Positions 17,820 through 28,640 are shown, numbered from the stretch's first letter. The stretch is 64,000 bases of DNA from Acidobacteriota bacterium (GCA_021846985.1 JAJZVX010000001.1:1-64000); one strand, 5' to 3'. Notes: generated from the letters alone by a model not told the origin. Translations and numbers: made by a program.

Positions 17820-18341
17820 CTATCCGGAGAAGCGGACCAGCTCCTGTGCCTCATGGCGCGGGCCGAGGATGGAGACGCGTGGAATGCGCCCGCGCACCAT
17901 GGCGACTTCGTCGCAGCGGTGCAGACGCGGACAATTCTGGCAATCTTTGAAGATCTTGTCGGGCAGCTCGGCCTTGTCTTCCACGGTACGGAAGCCGTAC
18001 TTGAAAAAGAAGTCGGGGATGCGCGTAAAGAGGCATACCGACTGGATCCCGTGCTCTTCGGCTTCGTCGATGAGCGCGCCCAGAATGCGGCCGCCCGCAC
18101 CCTGACCTTTGGCTTCCGGCTTTACCACGATGGAACGTACCTCGGAGAGGTGCGGCCCGTAGAGGTGCAGCGCGCCGCAGCCCAGAAAGACGCCGCCGTC
18201 GGATTCGGCAACCGTGAAGTCGCGAATGTTCTCGCAGATTTCCGCAAAAGCGCGCTTCAGCAGCGTGCCGTCGCCAGAGAGCGAATTGACCAGGTCGTAA
18301 ACGTTCGAGGCGTCCTGGAGCCGGGCCTTACGCACCAGCAT
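17820..18341 (-). CDS. argA: ArgA-type GNAT N-acetyltransferase (probable N-acetylglutamate synthase)
   Basis: 173 residues from ATG 18341 (MLVRKARLQDASNVYDL); upstream in-frame residues are ignored. The acetyl-CoA loop is VKPEAKGQGAGGRILGAL. A C-terminal cysteine cluster, DCQNCPRLHRCDE, is typical of the short ArgA-like proteins. Its start lies 14 bases inside argH, and the related domain is fused to ArgH in some marine gamma-proteobacteria (ArgHA), which supports a role in acetylating glutamate, the first step of arginine synthesis. It is the last gene of the operon. No argJ is present, consistent with need for this enzyme. Confidence 0.85.
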   Translation of the reverse strand: MLVRKARLQDASNVYDLVNSLSGDGTLLKRAFAEICENIRDFTVAESDGGVFLGCGALHLYGPHLSEVRSIVVKPEAKGQGAGGRILGALIDEAEEHGIQSVCLFTRIPDFFFKYGFRTVEDKAELPDKIFKDCQNCPRLHRCDEVAMVRGRIPRVSILGPRHEAQELVRFSG

Positions 18342-19770
18342 GAACGGCCTCCTGGGTGGGGGATGTGAGCCGGCCGATTCGTTCGGCCGCGGCATCGAGG
18401 GCTTGGCGGACGCGCTCGCGGGCCGTGCCGCCCATCACATCGTGGCAATCGAGGGTGGCGTCAACGGTGACGGCGGAGAAGAAATCCTCGTCAAACTCGG
18501 CGCCGAATTGCCGCAGCTCGTCGAGCGAGAGCGCATTCAGTTCCACGCCTTTGTCCAGCGCATAGCGGACGGCATTGCCGATCTTTTCGTGAGCCGTGCG
18601 GAAGGGAATGCCCTTGTGAACGAGATAAGTGGCCGCTGCCATCGCGTTCAGATAGCCGGATCTGGCCGCTTCGCTCATGCGCGGGCGATTGAACTGAAGT
18701 GCCGATGTAAAACGAGCTACGAGGGCGAGCATCCGCGGCATGAACTCCACGGAGAAGACCGGCTCCTGAGTTTCCTGCATGTCTTTATTGTAGGCCAAAG
18801 GCAGTCCCTTGAGTTGGACTGTGACGGCCCCGGCCGCGGCATGAATGCGGCCTACCTTGGCGCGCAGCAGTTCGGTCAGGTCGGGATTCTTTTTCTGCGG
18901 CATGGCGCTGGAGCCGGTGGAGAAGGCCTCGGGCAGCACGACAAACCCGAACTCGGCGGTGGCGTAGAGCGTGATCTCTTCGGCAAAGCGGCTCAGGTGG
19001 AGCCCCACAAATGTGAGCGCCTGGAGGAACTCCAGAACGAAGTCGCGATCACTGGTCGCATCCATCGAGTTGGCGGTGGGAGCGGCGAAGCCCAGCTCGT
19101 GTGCGGCGATCGTTCGGTCGAGGGCGAGCGTGGCTCCGGCCACGGCGCCCGCGCCCAGCGGACAAAAATTAAGGCGCGCGGCGCAATCCTTCAAGCGGCC
19201 GGCGTCACGAAGAATCATTTCAATGTAAGCCAGCAGCCAGTGAGCCATAAGTACGGGCTCGGCGCGCTGCAGGTGTGTATAGCTGGGCATCGCGGCTTCA
19301 CCGGCGGCGCGGGCCTGGACGAGGAGAGCATTGGCCCATTGGGCGAGCGCGGCGATGACAAGCGAGATTTGTTCGCGGACGTAAAGGCGCAGGTCGGTGG
19401 CGATCTGCTCGTTGCGGCTGCGCGCGGTGTGGAGCTTGAGTCCCAGTGAGCCGGCGCGCTCCACGAGAGCCAGTTCGACGAAGTGGTGGATGTCTTCTGC
19501 GCTGGCGTGGTCGCGCACGCGGGCCTGGCCTTCGGCAGAGGCGTGCGCGGCGGCGAGGTCGTCGAGAGCGTTGCGCAGCTCCGTGGTTTCCGCTTTGGTG
19601 AGGACTCCGGCAGCGCACAGTGCGGAGGCATGGGCCTTGCTTGCAGCTACCTCGTGCGGAAGCAGCCGCCAGTCGAAGACGATCGACCTCTGCCACTGTT
19701 CGAAATCGGCATCCAGCGGCTCGCGGAAGCGGCCGGACCACATCTTGGCGGGTTGTTGTTCGTTCGGCAT
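18328..19770 (-). CDS. argH: Argininosuccinate lyase
   Basis: 480 residues. The fumarase-superfamily signature GSSAMPQKKNPD is intact, with HTARSRNEQIATD and YTHLQRAEP also conserved. It cleaves argininosuccinate to arginine and fumarate, the last step of the pathway, as a cytoplasmic tetramer. The ATG at 19770 lies 20 bases after the argG stop. Confidence 0.97.
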   Translation of the reverse strand: MPNEQQPAKMWSGRFREPLDADFEQWQRSIVFDWRLLPHEVAASKAHASALCAAGVLTKAETTELRNALDDLAAAHASAEGQARVRDHASAEDIHHFVELALVERAGSLGLKLHTARSRNEQIATDLRLYVREQISLVIAALAQWANALLVQARAAGEAAMPSYTHLQRAEPVLMAHWLLAYIEMILRDAGRLKDCAARLNFCPLGAGAVAGATLALDRTIAAHELGFAAPTANSMDATSDRDFVLEFLQALTFVGLHLSRFAEEITLYATAEFGFVVLPEAFSTGSSAMPQKKNPDLTELLRAKVGRIHAAAGAVTVQLKGLPLAYNKDMQETQEPVFSVEFMPRMLALVARFTSALQFNRPRMSEAARSGYLNAMAAATYLVHKGIPFRTAHEKIGNAVRYALDKGVELNALSLDELRQFGAEFDEDFFSAVTVDATLDCHDVMGGTARERVRQALDAAAERIGRLTSPTQEAVHAGA

Positions 19771-19790
19771 TCGATTCGGACGTTCCTCCG

Positions 19791-21152
<1,362 letters not shown>

Positions 21153-21225
21153 TCATCGTTCGCAGTTTGCAGTTCCCGGTGATGTTGCCTCTGTGCTGCG
21201 CTGCGCACAATGAACTACGAACTGG

Positions 21226-22251
21226 TTATTGAAAACTCGCCACATTCGCCAGCCCTCCCAGCAGCAGCAGCAGCAGCGCCTTCTGCGCGTGCATGCGGTT
21301 TTCGGCCTGGTCGAAGGCGATGGACTGCGGGCCGTCCAGGACCGCGTCGGTGACTTCTTCGTTGCGGCGGGCGGGCAGGCAGTGCATGAAGACCGCTCCG
21401 GGCCTGGCCTCGGCCATCAGCGCCTCATTCACCTGGAACGGCCGGAAGATAGGCTGCCGCTTGGTGGACTCGTGCTCGAATCCCATCGAGACGCAGACAT
21501 CGGTGTAAACGGCGTCGGCCTCTTTGACGGCGGCGTGCGGATCCTGCATCAGGCGCAACTCGCCGTGGTTGCGCTCGCAGATTTCCCGCGCGATGGTGAC
21601 GATCTCGATGTCGGGCGAGTAGCCGCGCGGCGTGGCCACGGTAACGTTGGCGCCGAGCTGCGCGCCGGTCAGCATCAGCGAATGGCACACATTGTTGCCG
21701 TCGCCGACAAAGGTGAAGTTGACGCCCTCGGCAGAGCCGAAGCGCTCCTCGATGGTCATGAAGTCGGCCAGCGCCTGGCAGGGATGCTCGAAATCGGAGA
21801 GCGCGTTGATCACAGGCACGCGCGCGTTGGCGGCCATCTCCGTGATGGTGTCATGCGCGTAGGTGCGCAGCACAATCACATCCACCCAGCGCTCCACGTT
21901 GCGGGCCACGTCGGCAATAGACTCACGCTCGCCGAGGGGCGAGTTGGTCTGGTCTACAAAGATGGCGTTGCCGCCCATGGTGTTGATGCCGGTCTCGAAA
22001 GCCAGCCGCGTGCGCAGGCTGGCCTTCTCGAACATGAGCACCATCTGCTTGGCGTCGAGAGCATGACGATACGTGCGCGGGTTGTGCTTAACGTCGTGGC
22101 CAAGCTTGAGGATGGCACGCACCTCGGACGAGGACAGGTCGGCGATGGAGCAAAGATCTTCGCCGGCGAGACGCGATGCGGCGGCAAGAATGTCGGGGTC
22201 CTTTTCGACCGGGAGAGTCTCGGGGCGGGCAACGGCGGTTTTGCTAGACAT
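21226..22251 (-). CDS. argF: Ornithine carbamoyltransferase
   Basis: 341 residues from ATG 22251, which lies eight bases inside the argD 3' end. The carbamoyl-phosphate loop is EKASLRTRLAFETG; HPCQALADF and MHCLPARRNEE are the ornithine- and catalytic-cysteine motifs. The HCLPARR form fits ornithine rather than acetylornithine carbamoyltransferases. The C-terminal stretch of five leucines comes from repeated CTG-type codons (CAG repeats on the plus strand). It makes citrulline in the cytoplasm. Confidence 0.96.
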   Translation of the reverse strand: MSSKTAVARPETLPVEKDPDILAAASRLAGEDLCSIADLSSSEVRAILKLGHDVKHNPRTYRHALDAKQMVLMFEKASLRTRLAFETGINTMGGNAIFVDQTNSPLGERESIADVARNVERWVDVIVLRTYAHDTITEMAANARVPVINALSDFEHPCQALADFMTIEERFGSAEGVNFTFVGDGNNVCHSLMLTGAQLGANVTVATPRGYSPDIEIVTIAREICERNHGELRLMQDPHAAVKEADAVYTDVCVSMGFEHESTKRQPIFRPFQVNEALMAEARPGAVFMHCLPARRNEEVTDAVLDGPQSIAFDQAENRMHAQKALLLLLLGGLANVASFQ

Positions 22252-23488
22252 GGGCGTGATCTCCTGCGGTTTTGGCCGCGGCGTGAGCGGTGAAGATCTC
22301 ATCGAGGGCCTGGATGGCCGTGTCGACGTGCGCTTTTTCAAGAATGAACGGAGGCAGGAAGCGCAGAACGGTGTCGCTGGTGCAGTTGATGAGGATGTGA
22401 CGCTGGAGCATTTCGGCCACCGTGCGCTTGGCCAGCTCGGCTGAATTGAGTTCGGCGGCTACCATCAGACCCTTGCCGCGCACGTCCACCATGGCGCTAT
22501 GGCGCGTAGCGAGCGAACGGAGCTGCGCCTGGAAGTAATCGCCGGTTTCGGTGACATGAGCGAGGAGCTTGGCGTTCTCGATGTAGTCGATTACGGCGAT
22601 GGCCACGGCGCAAGCCAGCGGACCGCCGCCAAAGGTGGTGCCGTGCATGCCGGGATGGATGGCGCTGGCCACCTGCTCGGTGCACAGGACGGCTCCAAGA
22701 GGAATGCCGCCGGCCAGAGGCTTGGCCAGCGTCGTCATGTCGGGCAGCACGCCATAGTGCTGATACGCGCACCACTTGCCGGTGCGGCCAAGCCCGGCCT
22801 GAATCTCATCAACGACCAGAAGAGCGCCGGTGGAGGAGGTCAGACGGCGGGCTTCGGCAAGAAACTCCCGCGAAAGCGGACGCACGCCTCCCTCGCCCTG
22901 GATAGCCTCGACAAGAATGGCGCACACTTCGGTGGAGAACTTGGCGCGAAGATCGGCGACATCGTTCACGCGGACAAACTCAACGCCGGGCACGACAGGG
23001 CCGAAGGGCTCGCGGTACTTGGCCTTGTAGGTGGTGGACATGGAGCCGAAAGTACGGCCGTGAAAGCTGTGTTCAAGGGCGAGAAATTTGGTTCCGATGG
23101 ACTTGCCTGCGGCCCGCTGTACGCCGGCGTAGGCGCGGGCGAGCTTCAGCGCGCCCTCCCATGCCTCGGTACCCGTGTTCGAAAAAAAACAACGGTCGAG
23201 GCCAGTGCGCGCCGTGAGACGCAGAGCAAGCTCGGCCTGGCCCTCATGGTAGTAGAGGTTCGAGACGTGGATGAGCTTGCGGCTCTGCGCCGCGATGGCC
23301 GCTTCAATCACGGGGCTGCCGTAGCCGAGCGCGTTCACGCCAATGCCGCTCAGCAGGTCGAGATACTTCGTTCCACTCTCGTCGATAAGGTAAACCCCCT
23401 CGCCGCCGGCAAAGAGAATCGGGTTGCGGTCGTATGTGGAGAGCAATAGCCGGCTCTCGGCGGCGCGAATCTGTTCGAGCTTGGTCAA
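22244..23488 (-). CDS. argD: Acetylornithine aminotransferase, class III PLP enzyme
   Basis: 414 residues from TTG 23488, chosen because AGGAG sits eight bases upstream and the longer frame has unrelated residues. PLP motifs: NTGTEAWEGALKLAR, LLVVDEIQAGLGRTGKW, and the Schiff-base lysine in MTTLAKPLAGGIPLGA. It transaminates N-acetylglutamate semialdehyde to N-acetylornithine and may also serve lysine synthesis. It sits 35 bases after argB and overlaps argF. Confidence 0.95.
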   Translation of the reverse strand: MTKLEQIRAAESRLLLSTYDRNPILFAGGEGVYLIDESGTKYLDLLSGIGVNALGYGSPVIEAAIAAQSRKLIHVSNLYYHEGQAELALRLTARTGLDRCFFSNTGTEAWEGALKLARAYAGVQRAAGKSIGTKFLALEHSFHGRTFGSMSTTYKAKYREPFGPVVPGVEFVRVNDVADLRAKFSTEVCAILVEAIQGEGGVRPLSREFLAEARRLTSSTGALLVVDEIQAGLGRTGKWCAYQHYGVLPDMTTLAKPLAGGIPLGAVLCTEQVASAIHPGMHGTTFGGGPLACAVAIAVIDYIENAKLLAHVTETGDYFQAQLRSLATRHSAMVDVRGKGLMVAAELNSAELAKRTVAEMLQRHILINCTSDTVLRFLPPFILEKAHVDTAIQALDEIFTAHAAAKTAGDHAHV

Positions 23489-23523
23489 TTCAATCTCTCC
23501 TGGCCCACATGTTCTGCAGACCG

Positions 23524-24306
23524 CTAGGCCACCATCACTTCGGTGCCGTGGGCTATGCGCGAGCTGCACAGGTCGGGCAGGGAACTGGCGGCCTCGGCGG
23601 GAAGAATGCGTACGCGCTTGACGCCGTTCAAAAGAGCTTCGCGGCAGGCGCCGAGTTTGGGTAGCATGCCGCCGGAGATGACGGATGTGGCGGCCATTCC
23701 AGCGATCTGATCGATCGAGAGCCATCGCAGCACTTCGCCCGTTGCTCCTTTGACGCCCGGAACGTCGGTAAGGAAGACGAGCGCGTCGGCGCGGCAGGCA
23801 ACGGCGCAGGCCGCGGCCATCTCGTCGGCATTCACGTTGTAATACTCCCCGTCAAATCCCAAGGCCATGGAGGAAAGAACGGGAACGCCGTTCAACTGCC
23901 AGATGGCCTCGAACCAGCGCGGATCGCTCGAGGCGATTTCGCCCACAAAGCCAAGATCAGGAGCGGTGCGCTTTTTGCGCGCGCGGAAGAGCAGCCCATC
24001 GCCGCCGCATAGGCCGATGGCGGGCTGGCCGAGCGCGCCGAGCGCGGCGACGAGGCTCTTGTTCACCTTGCCCGTCAGCACCATCAGGGCGGCGTCGCGG
24101 GTTTCGGCGTCCGTCACGCGAAGGCCGTTGATGAACTCGCTCTGCTTGCCCAGCGCCTTCAGAATGCGGGTTAACTGGATGCCGCCGCCGTGCACCACGG
24201 CCACCTGATTGCCGTCGCGCGCCAGCTCCGCGATGGCGCGCATGCACGCGCCGAGGAGCGAGGGATTTTCCAGACCCGCTCCACCGAGTTTGACCACGTA
24301 CTTCAT
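23524..24306 (-). CDS. argB: Acetylglutamate kinase
   Basis: 260 residues, short form without an N-terminal arginine-sensing helix. The glycine-rich loop KLGGAGLENP and VVHGGGIQL bind ATP and acetylglutamate, and YYNVNADEMAAACA with FLTDVPGVKG are family hallmarks. The missing N-terminal helix suggests an E. coli-like, arginine-insensitive enzyme. Its ATG overlaps the argC stop (ATGA). Confidence 0.95.
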   Translation of the reverse strand: MKYVVKLGGAGLENPSLLGACMRAIAELARDGNQVAVVHGGGIQLTRILKALGKQSEFINGLRVTDAETRDAALMVLTGKVNKSLVAALGALGQPAIGLCGGDGLLFRARKKRTAPDLGFVGEIASSDPRWFEAIWQLNGVPVLSSMALGFDGEYYNVNADEMAAACAVACRADALVFLTDVPGVKGATGEVLRWLSIDQIAGMAATSVISGGMLPKLGACREALLNGVKRVRILPAEAASSLPDLCSSRIAHGTEVMVA

Positions 24307-25370
24307 TCCAGTCCCTCGTCTTCAGGCCAGCCAAACAGCACGTTGAGATTCTGCACGGCCTGGCCGGAGGCGCCTTTGAGCAGATTGTCCAGACAGCAGA
24401 CCACCACGGCGCGGCGGCTGTCGTTGGCAATCTGGAAGCCGATATCCGCATAATTGGTGCGGACCGAGTGCTGAATCTGCGGCAGGGTCTTATCGTACAG
24501 CCGGATCATCGGGCTGGCCGCGAAAAATTCGCGATAAACCCGCGCAACGCTGTTGCGCGTTTGCGGCTCGCGGAAACGCAAGTAGATGGTGGAGAGAATG
24601 CCGCGTGGAATGGGAAGCAAGTGGGGCGCAAAGACGATCTGGCTGTTGCTCAGGCCGATCTGTTCCAGCAGCTCTCCGGTGTGGCGATGCGTGAAGACGC
24701 CGTAGGCGGAGAGATTGTCGGCGGCATACATAAAGTGGGTCTTGGCCGTCGGAGCCTTGCCGGCGCCGCTTACGCCGCTCTTCGCATCGGCCACAATGCC
24801 ATGGTCGAGATCCACCAGGCCGGCGGACACCAGCGGCCGCAGAGGAAGAATGACAGAGGTGGAGTAGCAGCCGGGATTGGCGATGAGCCGCGCCCCGGCA
24901 ATTTGCGCGCGATGCAGCTCGGGCATCCCGTAGACGGCCTGCGCCTGGATGGCCTCGGCTTCCGGTGTGCCGTCGTCCTCAAATGCGTAAACGGCGCGGT
25001 GGGGCGCATGGGCCAGACGCCAGGCCCCGCTCAGGTCGATCACCCGGATGTTGCGCGCCAGCGCCTCGGGAACCCATTGGCGCGACTGCTCGTGGGGCGT
25101 GGCGAGGAAGAGCACTTCGACGCCGCGGGCCGTAAGCAGATCCCAGGAGAAAGGCTCCTGCTTCAGCGTGGCCACCAGCGGCGTGCCGGCAAGCTCGGGG
25201 TGAATTTCAGCCAGGGGTACGCCGCCGCGCGCTGCGTCTTTCTCATCAACGCGGCCCGCGAATACAGGCGGCTTGCCCTTCAGGCGGGGATGGTGGAGCA
25301 GAAGACGGGCCAGCTCGGCGCCCGCATAGCCGGTAACGCCGATCACTGCGGTTTGTACCGTTTCGGTCAT
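24303..25370 (-). CDS. argC: N-acetyl-gamma-glutamyl-phosphate reductase
   Basis: 355 residues. The N-terminal GVTGYAGAELARLL binds NADPH. The catalytic cysteine lies in ANPGCYSTSVILPL, and FAPHLLPIPRGILSTIY is conserved. It reduces acetylglutamyl phosphate to the semialdehyde. ATGA overlaps with both argR upstream and argB downstream show tight coupling. Confidence 0.96.
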   Translation of the reverse strand: MTETVQTAVIGVTGYAGAELARLLLHHPRLKGKPPVFAGRVDEKDAARGGVPLAEIHPELAGTPLVATLKQEPFSWDLLTARGVEVLFLATPHEQSRQWVPEALARNIRVIDLSGAWRLAHAPHRAVYAFEDDGTPEAEAIQAQAVYGMPELHRAQIAGARLIANPGCYSTSVILPLRPLVSAGLVDLDHGIVADAKSGVSGAGKAPTAKTHFMYAADNLSAYGVFTHRHTGELLEQIGLSNSQIVFAPHLLPIPRGILSTIYLRFREPQTRNSVARVYREFFAASPMIRLYDKTLPQIQHSVRTNYADIGFQIANDSRRAVVVCCLDNLLKGASGQAVQNLNVLFGWPEDEGLE

Positions 25371-25822
25371 GATTCAAGCATCTTTCTTAGGCGGGCCTCC
25401 ACTTCGGCTGCCTGGCGTGGAGAAAAACAGATAATAAGAACAGTATCGTCGCCGGCGATGGTGCCCACCACGTCGGGCCAGCCGGTGCGGTCCAGAGCCG
25501 CGGCTACGGGTTGCGCTCCGCCCATCACGGTACGGAGAACAACCTGATTCATGGCCCGGTGGGTGCGCAGGCCAAAGCCCTCCATCATTTCCTTGATGGA
25601 GGGCGGTGTGTCGTCAATGGCTGCCGCCGCCGCGCCGTTGCCGTTGGGCAGCGAGTAGCCGCCCGGCCCCTTGGAGAGACGAAGCTCGTGAATATCGCGA
25701 GAGAGCGTGGCCTGGGTCACGGCGAAGCCGCGGCGGCGCAGCTTGCGGCGCAACTCGTCCTGGTTGGCGACCAGCGAATGTGTGATCAGATCCCGAATCG
25801 CGTTGTGGCGTTGCAGTTTCAT
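25367..25822 (-). CDS. argR: Arginine repressor
   Basis: 151 residues, normal length. The N-terminal winged helix contains LRRRGFAVTQATLSRDIHEL, the ArgR recognition region; the C-terminal oligomerisation and arginine-binding domain contains VVGTIAGDDTVLIIC. Being the first gene of the arg operon and preceded by two tandem ARG boxes, it should repress itself and the whole operon when arginine is plentiful. Ribosome site before ATG 25822 is weak. Confidence 0.95.
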   Translation of the reverse strand: MKLQRHNAIRDLITHSLVANQDELRRKLRRRGFAVTQATLSRDIHELRLSKGPGGYSLPNGNGAAAAAIDDTPPSIKEMMEGFGLRTHRAMNQVVLRTVMGGAQPVAAALDRTGWPDVVGTIAGDDTVLIICFSPRQAAEVEARLRKMLES

Positions 25823-25871
25823 GCGTTCAAGGCGCGCCCCCCTGGGTATCCGGGTTGCTGCCGTGGATGAG

Positions 25872-25889
25872 ATTGTATAAATATACAGC
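25872..25889. promoter_or_regulatory. ARG box 1 (ArgR operator)
   Basis: An 18-base site whose core TGTAT-AAAT-ATACA (25874-25887) is a perfect inverted repeat of the ARG-box type. It lies about 50 bases upstream of argR on the minus strand and three bases from a second box, the standard spacing for hexameric ArgR. Confidence 0.82.
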
Positions 25890-25892
25890 GCT

Positions 25893-25910
25893 TATGTATA
25901 AGTATGCAAG
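25893..25910. promoter_or_regulatory. ARG box 2 (ArgR operator)
   Basis: An 18-base site with core TGTAT-AAGT-ATGCA (25895-25908), one mismatch from perfect symmetry. Its centre is 21 bases from that of box 1, two helical turns. On the minus strand a possible -35 TTGCAT and -10 TATATT run through both boxes, so ArgR binding would block the promoter. The acyl-CoA synthetase gene starts about 195 bases away on the other strand. Confidence 0.8.
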
Positions 25911-26103
25911 ACCGGGATGGAGAGAAAACGCGCGCCGGAGCGGCCAGCGGCAAAGCCGGAGGATGCGTGGGCAATCCCGCCGCGGGCCCGCAAACGCGTG
26001 AGCGCCGGGACTCAAGATTCAGGACACAAACATTCGTCCGCGCTGATACACTCAACGTTTGGCCGCGCGAGCAGAACCCCGGCGCGCTCCACACGGCAGG
26101 CAG

Positions 26104-27909
26104 ATGACATCCATCGATACGTTGAGAACCCTGAATGACCTTTTTCTTTGCGTGGCCGCGGCTGGCAACCCGCGCGCCATACTGTGGCAGGATGAGTTTG
26201 GCCAATGGCAGCCCATCTCTTCGGACCAGATCTACCAGCGCGTGCGGACACTGGCCAGGGCGTTCCTGGACTGGGGCGTGCAAAAGGGCGACCGTATCGG
26301 GCTGGTGGCGGAAAACCGCTGGGAATGGGCGGTCACGGACTTTGCCTCCCTCGCCATCGGAGCCGTCAGTGTGCCCGTTTATCCCACGCTCACCGGCGAG
26401 CAGGTGGCGGCCATGCTGGCCGATGCCGGCTGCAGAATCGCCGTGGTTTCCACGCGCCAGCAGTTTGACAAGCTGAATGCGGTGCGGGGCATGACGCCGC
26501 TGGAGCGGATCCTCCTCATGGACCCTGCCCCCACGCCGGAAGGAGCCATCGCCTTCAGTGAAGTCATGGCCCCAGCGGATGCGCGCGGCAAGGAGCGCGA
26601 CCCCATGTTTGATGCGCTGGCGCGGTCCGTCGAGCCCAAGGATCTGGCCACGCTCATTTACACCTCGGGCACGACCGGCGAGCCCAAGGGCGTTATGCTG
26701 ACCCATGGCAACATCGCGGCCAACCTGAATTATGCTTCGGCGGATTTTTCTTTCAACGCCACCGACGCCTGCATCTCCTTCCTGCCGCTCTCGCACATCA
26801 CGGCCCGCGTGCTGGATTACGTCATGTATTCCTATGGCGCGCAGCTGATCTACTGCACCCGGTTTGACCAGATGCCCCAGACCATGCGCCAGGTCCGGCC
26901 CACGGTCTTTGTCGGCGTGCCGAGGGTATACGAGAAAATCCGCCAGGAAGTCGAACGAAGGGCCGGGTTATCGCCCGTCAAAAAGCGGATGCTGGACTGG
27001 GCGGTGAAGCAGGGTGAGCGCCACCAGAAGACGGTCTACGACGGCCGCCTGCCGGATGCCATGGGGTGGAAACTCGCCAACAAGCTGGCCTACTCCAAAG
27101 TGCGCGAGGCCTTTGGCGGCCGGGTAAGAATCTTCGTTTCGGGCGGCGCGCCGCTGGGAATCGACACCGCCCAGTGGTTTGCATCCGTGGGCATTGCCCT
27201 CTGGGAGGGATACGGATTAACAGAAACCTCGCCCGTGATTGCGCTGAATACCCCGCTCAAGCACCGCATGGGATCGGTGGGCATGCCCTTGTCGAACCTG
27301 GAGTTGAAACTGGCCGATGACGGGGAACTGCTGGTGCGGGGACCGTCCGTTTTTGGCGGCTACTGGCACAAGCCGGAGGCCAACGCCGCCGCCTTTGACC
27401 AGGAAGGGTACTTCAGAACCGGTGACATTGGCCACCTCGACCAGGATGGATTCCTCTACATCACCGACCGCAAGAAAGAACTCCTGAAAACCTCGGGCGG
27501 AAAGATGGTGGCGCCGCAGCCCATCGAGAATCGCCTGAAGGCGAATGGGATGGTGGCGCAGGCGGCGCTCGTGGGCGACCGGCACAAGTTCATTTCGGTG
27601 CTCATCTCGCCCAATTTCCCGGCTCTGGAGGAGTGGGCGCGGCATCACGGAATCCAGACCGCCTCGCGGCAAGATCTGGTCGAGAACAACCGCGTGATCG
27701 CCCTCTACGGAGAGATCGTGCGCGAAGTCAACCTCGGACTAGCCAATTTCGAGACCCTCAAGCGCTTCCGCGTCGTAGCCGAGGAGTGGGCCCAGGATTC
27801 GGGAGAACTGACGCCATCCATGAAGCTCAAACGGCGCGTAATCAATGAGCGCTACGCGAGGATGATCGAGGAGCTTTACGCGGACGAAGCAACCGCACGT
27901 GGCGCATAG
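26104..27909 (+). CDS. Long-chain acyl-CoA synthetase, AMP-binding family
   Basis: 601 residues from ATG 26104, close to the usual 600 of FadD15-like enzymes. The ATP/AMP motif is TLIYTSGTTGEPKG near residue 188; YGLTETSPVI and YFRTGDIGHLDQDGFLYITD follow, and the catalytic lysine is expected near the C-terminus in MKLKRRVI. It activates fatty acids to acyl-CoA at the inner membrane face. Divergent from argR; its last 68 bases overlap the convergent membrane-protein gene. Confidence 0.93.
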   Translation: MTSIDTLRTLNDLFLCVAAAGNPRAILWQDEFGQWQPISSDQIYQRVRTLARAFLDWGVQKGDRIGLVAENRWEWAVTDFASLAIGAVSVPVYPTLTGEQVAAMLADAGCRIAVVSTRQQFDKLNAVRGMTPLERILLMDPAPTPEGAIAFSEVMAPADARGKERDPMFDALARSVEPKDLATLIYTSGTTGEPKGVMLTHGNIAANLNYASADFSFNATDACISFLPLSHITARVLDYVMYSYGAQLIYCTRFDQMPQTMRQVRPTVFVGVPRVYEKIRQEVERRAGLSPVKKRMLDWAVKQGERHQKTVYDGRLPDAMGWKLANKLAYSKVREAFGGRVRIFVSGGAPLGIDTAQWFASVGIALWEGYGLTETSPVIALNTPLKHRMGSVGMPLSNLELKLADDGELLVRGPSVFGGYWHKPEANAAAFDQEGYFRTGDIGHLDQDGFLYITDRKKELLKTSGGKMVAPQPIENRLKANGMVAQAALVGDRHKFISVLISPNFPALEEWARHHGIQTASRQDLVENNRVIALYGEIVREVNLGLANFETLKRFRVVAEEWAQDSGELTPSMKLKRRVINERYARMIEELYADEATARGA

Positions 27910-28489
27910 GGGATACAAGCTTGCCTCCGAAGAGAGCGCGTTTGCTCCACATGCGCCGCAGTCCGCGGAAGAAAGGCGCGCCGCCAGCGCCTACCGCCAG
28001 CAAGGCGCCAAACAGGATCACCGCGTCGATGCTGAGCCGGCCGTTGTGGGACCAGTAAGCGCCGGGCTGCAGGTTCAGCCAGAGGGCAAACTCGTCCAGT
28101 GTCAGCGCGGCCCCCACGCCATAGCTGACCGACATCAGGCGGCTGAAGAAGATGGAGAGCGGCGAATGGGAGCGGCCCAGATCGAGCAGCCAGCCGTAGC
28201 CTACCAGCAGCAGGATGAGGATTCCCCACACCAGGTGATGGATATGGTGACCGCGGACCACGACCCACGCGAAGGGCCCGCGCCCGTGCATGATCAGGCT
28301 CACCAGGATCCGGACCCCCACAAAGGTAAACAGAAACGCGAGCGAGGCAATAAACATGCGTCGGCGGGGACGGTCGGGAATCGTCGTGCGGATGAGGAAT
28401 CCCAGCCGTGTTAGTTGCAGCAGGACCAGGAAAACCACAACAACAAAGCTGGCGAAGGCCAGCAGAAGAAGAGCGCCGGGACCGGGCAT
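27842..28489 (-). CDS. Multi-pass membrane protein of unknown function
   Basis: 215 residues with about five hydrophobic segments (for example LLLLAFASFVVVVFLVLLQL, MFIASLAFLFTFVGVRILV and VWGILILLLVGYGWLLDL) and a basic C-terminal tail. Polar residues HGRGPFAWVVVRGHHIHHL between segments form a His-rich loop. No enzymatic motif was recognised. It converges on and overlaps the acyl-CoA synthetase gene. Confidence 0.7.
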   Translation of the reverse strand: MPGPGALLLLAFASFVVVVFLVLLQLTRLGFLIRTTIPDRPRRRMFIASLAFLFTFVGVRILVSLIMHGRGPFAWVVVRGHHIHHLVWGILILLLVGYGWLLDLGRSHSPLSIFFSRLMSVSYGVGAALTLDEFALWLNLQPGAYWSHNGRLSIDAVILFGALLAVGAGGAPFFRGLRRMWSKRALFGGKLVSPMRHVRLLRPRKAPRSSSRSAH

Positions 28490-28640
28490 ATCTTATTGAA
28501 ACATTCCCCCCGAGTTTTTCCCATAGCGGACCGCGCCTGCTCGCTTTCTGACGGCGTGAGCACGGTCACCATGACCCTTTACAGCGGCAGGGTACACTGG
28601 AGGAGGCGTCGAAAAGGCATTTTCGCCGGCGCGACGCACC

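Noticed and set aside
21240-21290. CAG repeat tract as a tandem-repeat locus
   Set aside because: It encodes the leucine run of ArgF and is only a few units long.
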